From contig NW_008705577.1 of the NCBI RefSeq assembly GCF_000186865.1, positions 178,147 to 206,871 on the forward strand: a stretch of DNA of 28,725 bases, read 5' to 3'. Numbering within the stretch: position 1 is the stretch's first letter; the number at the start of each line of letters is the position of its first letter. The translations under genes and the position numbers were made by a program. The DNA is from Aureococcus anophagefferens (taxonomy: Eukaryota; Sar; Pelagophyceae; Pelagomonadales; Pelagomonadaceae). This document shows positions 8,459 to 18,027 of the stretch, one piece after another. Below the pieces are notes generated by a model. It was not told where the DNA came from. It saw nothing but the letters and a program-made list of their open reading frames with translations, and did not search any database.

Positions 8459-8669
8459 GCCCGGACCACGCGCGCTCGATCGGCCGCGACTCGAAGGTCA
8501 GGCGCGCGGCGTCGATGCGCTGCGGACGGTCAGCGGTGCGTGGGCGGAGGCACAAAGCGAGGCTCGGGTCAGAGACCACTGCTCAAAACATGCCCAAGCA
8601 ACCCGGGGTCAAAGGTGAAGGCCAAGGAAGCACGGTGTCGACTTTAGCATACGCCAAAACCGGGCCAGC
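8459..8669. promoter_or_regulatory. Divergent intergenic region (bidirectional promoter by position)
   Basis: These 211 bp separate the divergent starts of ankyrin protein A and the cupin-like gene, so both promoters must be here. I see no TATA box or recognisable operator. The call rests on gene orientation only. Confidence 0.4.
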
Positions 8670-9878
8670 ATGGCGCAGCCCACCTCCTCCACGGGCCTCG
8701 CCGGCGCGTGGGAGGGGGACGTCGAGCCCCTCTTCGAGCGCGACGAGGCGCCGGTGCGCGCCCGGAACGTCAAGCGCACCCTCGGGCCCGCGCTCCTCTT
8801 CCTGGGCTGCGTGGGCAGCATCGGCGTCATGCGGCGCGCGCAGCTCACGTCCCAGTGGCCCTGGGAGGAGATGTCGGAGGTCGGCCGCGTCGCCGTGTCC
8901 GTCGGCGCGGGCATGGACGCCGTGCCCACGGTGCTGCCCGACGGCGACGACGGCGCGGCGCCGGCTTCCACGACCGACGACGACGCCGCGGCGTGCGACG
9001 CGACGGCCTGGGCCGGCGAGGACTACCAGTACATGTTCGGGGCCGTCTGGGACAGCGACGAGGCCGTCGCGTCCGGCGCCCGGCTCCGGCGCTGGCGCGC
9101 GCAGTACGGGTCCGTCTACACGGCGTGCAACGTCTCGGTGTCGCGCCTCGACCTCGTCGACGCCGCGGGCACGACGGTGCCGTCGCCCGACGCGACGCAT
9201 TGGTTCACGATCGCGTCCGACGCCTACCTCGTCGTCGGCAACGTGTCCGTGACGCTCGAGGCGCTCACGGCGACGGGGACGCGGAGTTTCACGTGCGCGT
9301 CGGACGCGGCGGCGGGCGGCTGCATGTACTGGGTCGGCGCGGGCACGCGGCTCCGCGCGTCGGCGAACCGGTCCGCGACGCTCGCCATGCTCACGGTCGG
9401 CGAGGCCTCCCTCGCGAACGTCACGGACGAGCGCGCGTCCGACGACGCCGCGCTCATCGAGGACGACCTGAGCTGCGGGCCGCTCTACGCCGTGTCGGGC
9501 TCCTGCAGCGGCATGGCCGTCAACGGCGAGTGCCCCGGCGCCCTCTTCGACAACCTCGACGCCGACATCTCGCCGCCGTTCCCCCAGCACTACCACCCGC
9601 GCGGCGCGTTCTACTACGTCGTCTCGGGCTCCATGTCCTTCAACGACACGGGCCGCGAGGGCCTCTACATCGGCGCGGGCGACATGCGCTTCGTCAACGC
9701 CGCCGTCTACTACGGGCCCGAGGCGGGCAACGCGTCGACGGTCTTCCTGTCGCTCCACGAGCCCGACCCCGCGGCCTACGGGTCCTGGTATCGGAACGGC
9801 GCGCTCGAGGCCGGCGGCTCGGCCTGCGACTTCGTCTGCACGTCCGTCCCCGGCGACGACCCCCTCACCTGCACCTAG
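8670..9878 (+). CDS. Type II membrane-anchored cupin-like glycoprotein
   Basis: 402 residues from the ATG at 8670. A short Arg-flanked cytosolic tail precedes a single membrane segment at about 37-54 (TLGPALLFLGCVGSIGVM), so the rest should be lumenal or extracellular. This agrees with six N-glycosylation sequons (N154, N191, N233, N250, N325, N354) and several Cys. Residues 303-365 look like a cupin beta-barrel: a HYHPRGAFYYVVSGS stretch carries an HxH pair (H307, H309), followed by a Gly-rich turn (YIGAGDMRFV). Cupins can be metal enzymes, sugar-binding proteins or storage domains; with only a partial metal motif visible I cannot name an activity. A second, degenerate barrel may lie at 150-245. 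Its stop is 6 bp from the stop of the convergent Sfi1-like gene. Confidence 0.65.
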   Translation: MAQPTSSTGLAGAWEGDVEPLFERDEAPVRARNVKRTLGPALLFLGCVGSIGVMRRAQLTSQWPWEEMSEVGRVAVSVGAGMDAVPTVLPDGDDGAAPASTTDDDAAACDATAWAGEDYQYMFGAVWDSDEAVASGARLRRWRAQYGSVYTACNVSVSRLDLVDAAGTTVPSPDATHWFTIASDAYLVVGNVSVTLEALTATGTRSFTCASDAAAGGCMYWVGAGTRLRASANRSATLAMLTVGEASLANVTDERASDDAALIEDDLSCGPLYAVSGSCSGMAVNGECPGALFDNLDADISPPFPQHYHPRGAFYYVVSGSMSFNDTGREGLYIGAGDMRFVNAAVYYGPEAGNASTVFLSLHEPDPAAYGSWYRNGALEAGGSACDFVCTSVPGDDPLTCT

Positions 9879-9884
9879 CGCGCT

Positions 9885-12800
9885 TTAATCTCGCAGCGTG
9901 GTCTCGAGGTACGCGTGGTGGTTCTCCTTGCCCGCCGCGGCCCGCGCGAGGGTCCGCTCGAAGTGGGGGCTCTCGAGGGTCTCGTGGCTCAACGCCGACG
10001 CCATCGTCGCCGAGGAGAAGTAGGGCTCGTGGGCCGTCGCCGGCGTCGACGCGATGGACGGCTGCCGCGGCGACGCCCACGCGTAGGACAGGTCCGCCGT
10101 CGGCGTCGTCGCCTCGACGGGCGGCGGCGGCGGCGCGTTGGCGCGCCCGAGGCGCCGCGCGGGGCTCGACCACTTGTCGGCGGACGCGCCGCCGCCGCGC
10201 CGCTCGAGGGGCCGGCCCGCGGCGACCGCGCACCACTTGGCGAACGCGTGCGCCGCGGCCGCGGCCGCGCGGCGCTTCAGCACGCGCGAGAAGGCCGCGC
10301 GCTCGCGGCGCACGACGCGGCCGAAGCGCAGCCAGGCGCCGATGGTGCGGATGAAGACCTGGTGGACGAAGAGGTGCGAGATGTAGACCTTGAGCCGCAG
10401 GAACCGCTTCTCGTGCTTGTGGCGCTCGACCCAGGCCACGAAGACCTTCTGCTGGAGGCGGAAGGCGACGACGGAGATGGCCACGAGGGCCTTCTTGCGC
10501 CGCTCGTGGCGCTGGTCCAGGTCCTCCTGGAAGTGGGCCTCGTGGACGCGCTCGTACTCGACGACGCGGAGCCACTTGTTGAGGCCCCGCCGCGTCATGC
10601 GCGTCGCCTCGACGTCGAGCATGCGGCAGGCGGCGCGCAGCGTCGGCACCTTGGCCAGCGACCGCGCCTTGCGGTAGGAGTGCCACGCGCGGAAGCACGC
10701 GGCCCGGTGCCCGCGGCCGCGCGCCTGCTTCCAGCGCGCGGCGCGCGCGCGGCCCGCGGCGCGCCGCGCCCGCAGGGACGCGAGCGCCGAGAAGGCGCGC
10801 CGCCGCAGGAGCTGGTCCGCGCGCGCCTCGTTGCGGTGGGCCCAGTACTGCGCGGCGGACCGCGCGGCCGCGGCGACGTCGCGCTCCTTCTCGAGCGCGA
10901 GGTGCTCCGCCGCGCGCGCCCACTGGCCGAAGGCCATGGACGACAGGCGCGACCGCATGCGCCCGAGCACGGACCGCACGAGCTGGCGCACGCGCCGCCG
11001 GTCGTGGACGTGGAACGTCCACCCGTTGAACGCGCGGCCGAGGCTCAGGTGCAGGAACCGGAGCCGGCAGCGGCCCACGATGACCTCGTGGCGCCTGAAG
11101 AGCTCCTCGCGCTCCCGCTCGACCGCGGCGAACTCGACCCAGGACCGCAGGCCCTTGGCGAGGCCGCCGCGCTCGAACTTGGCGAGTACGCGCTGGCACA
11201 GCAGGCGCGCGACGCGCCGCTCCTCGCGGAAGTGCTGCCAGGTCGTCAGCGCCCGCGCCGCGCAGTGGTGGCGCACGCGGCGGCGCACGCGGTCCAGGAG
11301 CACCTCGCGCTTCGCGAGGCGCGCCGCCTCCGCCTCGCACTCTTTGACGAACGCGACCCACGCGTTCAGGGCCGGGAGCGTCTGCGAGTTCGCGAAGCGG
11401 CCGATGATGCGCTTCGCCAGCGCCCGCAGGCGCTTGCGGTCCGCGCAGAAGTGGGCCCAGGCGTTCCAGGACCGCGCGGCCGCGGCGTTGCGGAACCGGC
11501 GCCGGCACCGGTCGAGCACGACCGCGTGCCGCTTCTCCCGCTCCTCGCGGTCCCGCAGGGCCCGCGCGGCCAGCACCCAGGCGCGCCACGCCGGCGCTAG
11601 GTTCGAGGCCGCGAACCGCGCGAGCACGCGGCGCACGAGCACGCGCAGCCACTTGACGTCGCGCACGAAGTCCGTCCAGGACCGCAGCGCGCGGCTCGCG
11701 CGGCCGTGGACCATCTTCTGGCGCACGCGGTAGACGACCAGGGCCTGGCGCCGCGCCTCGTCCTCGCTGAACTTGAGCTCCATGACCGCGAGGCGCCACT
11801 TGCCCAGCGCGGGCGCGCACGCGTCGCCCGTGAAGCGCCGCGCGGCCTGCCTGACGAGCTGCCGCGCGCGTTTTCGACTCTGCACCATGTGGGTCCAGGC
11901 CGCGTAGGCCCGGCCGATGCGCTGGTTCAGGAAGCGCCGCCGGCAGCGGTCCACGACGAGGTCCTGGCGCCTCCGCTCCGCGTCGCGCCGCGCGCCGCCC
12001 TGCGCGTGCAGCAATAAACTCCGGAACGCGGGGTGGAGCCTCGCGTGCAGGAAGCGGCCGCCGGCGTGGGCCAGCAGCGACCGCAGCCGCTTCCGCTCGC
12101 CGACGAAGTGGGTCCAGCCGTTGAGGGCCTTGTAGGCCAGCGCGTGGGCCATGCGCTGCCGCGCCGCGCCCAAGACGCGCTCCGCGTGCCTCGCGTGGAC
12201 CATGGCCGCGCTCCACGTCGAGAACGCGGGGAAGATCGTCGCGTGCTCGAAGCGCCGGATCGTCTTCACGGAGAGCGCCCGCAAACGCTTGCGGTCGTGG
12301 ACGAAGTGCGTCCAGGAGCTGAAGGCCTTCGTCGACGTCCGCATGAGCCAGCGGCGCCGCACGCGGTCGACGACGGCCGCGTGGCGCTTCTCGGATACCA
12401 AGGCCTGCCGCAGGGCTTCGTTGATGGCGCGCCAGCGCCGGAGGGCGCCGACGAGCGAGCCCACGGCCGACGCGTGGAAGACGCGCTTGAGCACGGACCG
12501 CGCCTGCCTCCGCTCCCGGGCGAATCGGTCCCAGGTGCCAAAGGCCGAGAAGCTCAACTTCGCGTTCCAGCGGCAGCGGTAGCGGAAGAGGACGACGCGC
12601 TGCCGCTTCCAGACCTTGACCGCGGACCGCCACGCGTCGACGACCCGCCCCATGATGCCGCCCGTCCAGAGCCGCAGCGCGCGCCGCTCGCGCTCGCGCG
12701 ACTCGCGGGACCGCGCGTCGTCGAGCGTGTGGCCCGCCTGGACGACCTCGTCGTGGAGCGCGGCCCGCAGCTCCGCGTGCGCCGCGCGGCGCCAGACCGT

Positions 12801-15800
12801 GAAGCCCTGGATCAGCGCGCACCGCTTCTTCCGGGCGACGAGGCTCAGCGCCAGCCGCACGGCCGCGGCGTAGGACGCGTCGTCGGCGGCGAGGCGGAAG
12901 CGCGTCGCCGCGCGCACGGCCTCGACGAACTTGCCCCAGGTCGCCCAGGCCTTCATCGCCGCGCCCTGCGTGAGCCGCCGCAGCGCCATCGTCACGAGCG
13001 TCCTTAACCGCCGCCGCGTCGCCGCGTTCTCGCGCCAGCCCGCGAGGGCCTTCGCCTTCGTCGCGAGCAGCATCTTCAGCGCCGCGCGCTTCACGAGCAC
13101 CTCGTAGCGCCGCCGCTCGCGCGCGTGGTGCGCTAGCGTCCGGAACGCCGGGCCGAGCGTCGAGTGCAGCAGGTGCTGCAGGATGCGCGTCACCGTGCCG
13201 CGCAGGCGCACCTTGTCGGCGACCTTGGACGCCCAGCCCGCGAAGGACCGGTGCGCGAGGCCGTGGACCATGCGCCGGCGCACGCGGTCGACGATGGCCT
13301 CGTGCCTCCGGCCCTCGCGCGCCTCGGCCCGGATCTTCGCGAAGGCCTTGGCCGTCTCCTTGTTGGCCAGGTTCCCGAGCACGCGGCGCACGAGGCTCCG
13401 GAGGCGCCGCCGCTCCGTGGCCATGTGGACCCACGCGTTATAGGACCTGTGGAGCGTCGCGAAGAGCATGCGGCGCCGCACCTGGTCGAGGATCGTCTCC
13501 TTGCGCGCCGCGTCGGCCTCCTCGCGCTTCGCCGCGTCCACGAAGAGCACCCAGGACCGCAGCGCCGGCGCCGCCTCGGCCGCGAGGAAGCGGCCCGCCG
13601 TGCGCTTGACCAGGCTCCGCAGGCGCTTCCGCTCGCGGACCATGGCCGTCCACGCGTTGAAGGACCGCGTCGCCAGGGCGTCCTTGAGCCGCCGGCGCAC
13701 GCGGTCCAGGAGCACGTCGCGCCGCCGCGCGTCCGTCTCCTCCTTCTTCGCCGCGGCGACGCGGAGCCACCACGCGCGGAGCGCGGGCGCGAGCGCGCCG
13801 CCGCGGAGCCGCGCGACCGTGCGGCTCACGAGCGCCCGGAGCCGCCGCCGCTCCGTCCACATGGCGACCCAGGCCTGGTAGGCTCTATGGGCCGTCGCGT
13901 TGCGCATGCGGCGGCGCATCTTGTCGAGCAGGCGCGCGCGGCGCCGCTCCTCGGCCTCGGCGAAGCGCGCCTCCATCTCCTCCCGCTTCACGGCCCCGAC
14001 GAAGAGCGCCCACTGGCGCACGGCGAGCGTCAGGGGCCGCGTCGTCGAGCTCATGCGGCTCACGAACTTGCGCACGAGCTTGCGCAGCCGCGACCGCTCG
14101 CCCGCGCCGTGGACCCAGCCCTGGAACGCCTTGTGCGCCAGCGCGTTCCGCAGCCGCCGCCGGCACCGGTCCACGGCCTTCTCCCGCAGCAAGGCCAGCT
14201 CGTCGTCGCGGCGCTGCGCCTCGGCGAAGACGACCCAGGACCGGAACGCCGGCGCGCCTAGGGCGCCGTCGATGCGCCGCACGGACCGCGTGACGAGCGC
14301 CCGCAGCCGCTTCCGCTCCGTCGCGGCCGCGCGCCACCCGGCGAGGGCCCGCGCCTCCGTCGCGTGGAGGTAGCGCCGCCGGAAGCGGTCCAGCGTCACC
14401 GCGCGCTTCCGCTCGTCGGCGATCTCGCGGTCGAGCGCCCGCAGGTAGAGCACCCAACTGCGGAACGCGGGCGCGACCGTGGACGTCGCGAAGCGCCGGA
14501 TCGTCCGGTTGACGAGGTCCCGCGCGCGCCTGCGCATGTCGCGCACGAAGACCCAGGACCGGAAGCTCTTGGCGACGAAGGCGTGGCGCAGGAGCCGCAG
14601 CGCGCGCACCTCGAGGTCGCGCGCGCGCTCCCGCCGGCTCCGGAAGGCCGTGAGCCACGCGAACCAGACCCGCGACAGCGACTTGCCCGCCCAGGCCGCG
14701 AAGAGGCCCCGCGCCGACGCCTGCTTCGACCGCGCCTTCTGCTCCAATAATTTCTTGAGCTCGCGCTCGCCGTGCTGGAGCCGCGCGGCCAGGTCGTCGG
14801 CCCGGTCGCCGAGGGCCTCGAGCTCCGCGTCCTTGAGCAGCTCCACCTTGCGGCGCCACTTGCCGAAGCCCGGCGCGAGGACGCGGTGGACGACGTGGGC
14901 CGCCGCGCGCACGGCCAGGAGCCGGAGCCGCTTCCGCTCGCCGACGAAGTGCGCCCAGCCGCCCCAGGCCTTGTGCAGGAAGCCGTCGAGCCAGCGCTTC
15001 CGGACGCGCGCGAGCATGACCTCCCGCTTCTTGCCGTCGGCGACGAAGGTCCGCCAGGTCTCGAAGCCCGGGAGCACGAGCGCGTGTTGCATGCGCGTCG
15101 CCGTCCGCGCGGCCAGCCGCCGGAGCCGCTTCCGGTTCCGCGCGAAGGACTCCCAGCTGTTGAAGGCCGCGTGCGCCGACGCCATGAGCCAGCGCCGCCG
15201 CACCTTGTTGAGGAGCTTCTCGCGCCGCGCGACCTCGAGCTCCGCGGCCTCGGACGCGGCCGCGAACGCGCGCCAGCCGCGCCACGCGCGCGACACCGTC
15301 GCGTCGCGGAAGTTCGCGCAGGTGCGCTTCACGAGGGACCGCAGGCGCTTCCGCTCGTCGACGAAGCCGACCCAGGTCCGGTACACGGCGGCCTCGCGCG
15401 CGTGGAGCCACCGCGCCTTCGCGCGATCGAATGCCACCTGGCGCGCGGCCGCAGCCTCCTCGGCGCGCCGCGCCGCGTCGGCGAATCGATCCAGGACCGG
15501 AACGACGGCGCGACGGCGTGGCCCGCGAGCCGCGCGGCGCACTTCTTCACGAGCGCTCGTCGANAAATCCGTCACGCGCCGAGGCTCCGCGCGGTGCGCA
15601 TGTGGAGCCAGCGCCGCCGGCAGCGGTCGAGGCCGATGGTCCGCGCCTCCTTGGCCCGGGCCGCGTCCCGCAGGGCGGCGGCCCGGGACCGCCACGTCGA
15701 GAACGCGAGGCTCTCGCCGTTCTTGCTGAAGCGCGAGAAGATGCGCTTCGCGAGGCCCCGCAGGCGCCGCCGCTCGCGGGCCTTGGCCGCCCAGCCGTGG

Positions 15801-16840
15801 AGCGCCGCCGTCTCCGTGCGCCGGAGCCAGCGGCTCCGCACGCGCGCGAGCTGCTCGTCGCGCTTCGCCTCGAGGCGGCTCAGGTTCCGGTCCGCGTGGC
15901 CCTTCTCCCGCGCGAGGAGCCGCTCGAGGTCGGCGATGCGCTTCGCGTCGTCGTCGCAGCGGGCCCGCGCGGCCCGGAGCTCGTCGACGGCCAGCGCCGT
16001 GCGCAGCGCCGCGTTCCGCGCCGTGAGGATCGCCGCGTGCCGCGCCCAGACCCCAAAGGCCTTGCGCGCGGGCCGCTCCTCGACGAGGTTGCGCGCCAGG
16101 GCCGTCAGCAGGCGCGCGCCCGCGCCCAACCGCCGCTGCATGCCCACGCTGAGCTCCTCGCGCGCGCGCGCCGCGAGCCGGCCCTCGCGGCGCCGCACCG
16201 TGTCGCGGAGCGAGCTCATGGAGAACATGAAGCTCGACCGCTCGTGCTCCACCAGGCTAAAGACGATGGACACGATGTGCTGCACGTCCTTGGCCCGCGC
16301 GAGGTCGCCGTCGCTGAGGCCCTCGCCGCCCTCGGCGGCGCCGACGTAGAGCACGCGCTCGAGCTCCGACTGGAGCTTCTCGTAGATCGCCGCGAACTTG
16401 GCGGGCTCCGCGAGGCTCAGGGACGCGACGGAGAGGGCGTTGCCCCGCGTGAGCTGCTCGATGACCTGGTCGACGATGATCGCGTGGTCCTTCTGGAGCG
16501 ACTCGACGGAGAACGACAGCGGCCGCGGCGCGCGGCCGCCGCCGCCGCGGCCCGCGCTCGCCGCCGCGACGCCCCGCGACGACGGCGGGTACCAGGGCGC
16601 GCGCTGCGGCGTCGACCGCGGCCGCCGGCCCACGTGCGGGCTCGCGTCGCGCGGCCCGCGCGACGACGCGGCGCTCCGCCGCGACGACGCGCCGTCGGCG
16701 TCGCCCCGCGACCGCGGCCGGTAGTCCTCGTACTGGAGCGACGCCTCCACGGTGGCGACGCTCGGGCTCGAGTGGTCCAGGCCGAAGAGCGTCTTCACGG
16801 CCCGCGACGGCGTGCGCGACGCTTCGGAGGCCGCCTCCAT
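9885..16840 (-). CDS. Giant Sfi1-like (centrin-binding type) W-repeat protein, interrupted in this assembly
   Basis: About 2,300 residues from the ATG at 16840 to the TAA at 9885, read in two frames joined near 15,485. The N-terminal 120 residues are Ser/Arg/Pro-rich, with two S/T-P-x-R sites (TPSR, TPQR). A helical region (about 125-330) follows, then about fifty Trp-centred helical repeats. Two repeat types alternate: one reads (A/F)-x-x-W-x-x-F-x3-RKRLR-x-L, the other PAFR-x-W-V-x-F followed by Glu/Lys and DR-x-RRR. The pair spans about 65-72 residues (about 200 bp). This fits Sfi1-type repeats, which form one long helix that binds centrin/calmodulin-fold proteins at centrosomes, basal bodies or spindle poles. 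The C-terminal tail is disordered, with a CDK-like SPAR site and a KEN box (9921-9929). An in-frame stop (15572-15574), a single N (15564) and a one-base shift near 15482-15490 break the frame. They cluster within 95 bp and look like assembly error. Confidence 0.75.
9921..9929 (-). other. KEN-box motif in the Sfi1-like C-terminus
   Basis: The minus strand reads AAG-GAG-AAC (Lys-Glu-Asn), 14 to 12 residues from the C-terminus, in the context AAAGKENHHAYLE within a disordered tail. KEN boxes are recognition motifs for the APC/C-Cdh1 ubiquitin ligase. Three-residue motifs arise easily by chance, so function is inference. Confidence 0.4.
15482..15574 (-). other. Cluster of sequence defects: N, in-frame stop and frameshift
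   Basis: Within 93 bp there are an undetermined base at 15564, a TGA at 15572-15574 in the frame of the N-terminal part, and a shift to the frame of the remaining repeats near 15482-15490 (FRSW-I-D in one frame, FADAARR in the next). Compared with other repeats, about six residues between SLGA and LVKK are missing. Repeat coding resumes perfectly on both sides, which favours local misassembly over gene decay. Confidence 0.75.
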
Positions 16841-17128
16841 CGCTGTTTCGCTTTTTGTTATGGGGACGGGCTGCTCGCTTGCGGCCTTTTGTGTGCGCTG
16901 CTGCTTCGAGCCGCCGTCCGCGACCTACCGTCGACCGCGCTCGGGCGAAACCGAAACGCCGCCGACACGCGGACGAGGAGGATGGCTCTCTGCCGCCCGG
17001 GGCTGCCTCGCACGTTTAGGACAGCGCTGGGCAGCGAGCCAGGCGGTGTATCTAATCCGTTTGACGGCAACTTTAACGTTGAACGAGGCTCGAGCTCGAG
17101 CTCTCGAGGGTGGGCGCAGCCCTGTACG
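16841..17128. promoter_or_regulatory. Divergent intergenic region
   Basis: 288 bp between the divergent starts of the Sfi1-like gene and ankyrin protein B must contain both promoters. It holds nested CTCGAG/GAGCTC palindromes at about 17,090-17,107, just upstream of the ankyrin start. No TATA box is recognised. Confidence 0.4.
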
Positions 17129-18019
17129 ATGGCCGCGGCCCCCGAGTCGATCCCGGCGGACGTCGTGCGCCGCCTGCTCGCGGCGTACGGCGTTGACGTG
17201 CACAAGAATAAGTTTTTTTTGTGCCGCCGGGAGGGGGGGGACTCGCCTTGTCGCCCCTCTCCCCGGATTAAATCCTATGGGACGCTGCTGCACAAGGCGG
17301 CCAAGGACGGGGACGTCCTCATGATCGAATCGGCCCTCGCGAGTGGGTGCGAGGTGGATCGTCAGGATACCACCGGAAGGTCTGCCCTTCACATAGCGGC
17401 TTCGCATGGGCGCGTCGACGTGGTGCGCGTCTTGCTCGCCGCGGGCGCGGACCCGAATCGCCTTGAAGGAGTTTTCGAAGAGCGTTGGACGCCCCTCCTG
17501 TTTGCGGCATACGTTGGGCACGTAGCCGTCATACGTGTGTTGCTGGAGGGTGGTGCAGACGTGATGTGCGTGGACATTTGTGACCTGACGCCTCTGCACG
17601 TCGCAGCTCAGCGGGGTCATCCCGCCGCGGTTCGGGTCCTCCTCGACGCGGGGGCAGACGCCAATGCTACGGGCGGTGCCCCGCCGCTCTATTATGCTTT
17701 GTTTGAGAACCACCGCAGCTGCCTCGGGCCGCTCCTCCAAGGCGGCGCAAACTTCGACGAAAAAAGTGTAAAAGATGAATTGGAACTCGCGAGGCGCGAC
17801 GATTACCACAACTCCGCCTTTCACTACATGTACCGCGTCCAGGCCGCCGGCGGCTACGACCAGCTCGTGCAAACGTACCGCCACGTCCTCACGGTGCCCC
17901 AGAGCTGCCTCTCCTGGTTCCTCAAATTCCACTGCGAGATCCGCTTCGGCCTCGGCGCGTTCCCGCACGACCTCGTGCCGCTGGTCCTCGCCTTCTGGAA
18001 GCCACCGGGTGGCCCGTAG
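17129..18019 (+). CDS. Ankyrin-repeat protein B with conserved C-terminal FW-PPGG module
   Basis: 296 residues from the ATG at 17129. After an N-terminal helix (ADVVRRLLAAYGVDV) and a linker rich in Arg/Pro, ankyrin repeats span about 51-210: LLHKAAKDGDVLMIESAL, SALHIAASHGRVDVVRVLLA, LLFAAYVGHVAVIRVLLEGG and TPLHVAAQRGHPAAVRVLLDAG. Residues 228-296 hold NSAFHYMY, GGYDQLVQTYRHVL and FPHDLVPLVLAFWKPPGG, matching the end of ankyrin protein A. The linker is encoded by a run of 8 T (17213-17220) and 8 G (17233-17240), both prone to slippage, yet the frame is intact. Codon use shifts from A/T-containing third positions in the repeats to almost pure G/C in the module, at about 17,810. Its stop is 8 bp from the convergent gene's stop. 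Confidence 0.85.
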   Translation: MAAAPESIPADVVRRLLAAYGVDVHKNKFFLCRREGGDSPCRPSPRIKSYGTLLHKAAKDGDVLMIESALASGCEVDRQDTTGRSALHIAASHGRVDVVRVLLAAGADPNRLEGVFEERWTPLLFAAYVGHVAVIRVLLEGGADVMCVDICDLTPLHVAAQRGHPAAVRVLLDAGADANATGGAPPLYYALFENHRSCLGPLLQGGANFDEKSVKDELELARRDDYHNSAFHYMYRVQAAGGYDQLVQTYRHVLTVPQSCLSWFLKFHCEIRFGLGAFPHDLVPLVLAFWKPPGGP

Positions 18020-18027
18020 GGCCAGGT

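Noticed and set aside
10000..16700. Plus-strand Arg/Ala-rich frames opposite the Sfi1-like gene
   Set aside because: They are antisense shadows of a repetitive GC-rich coding region, without domains.
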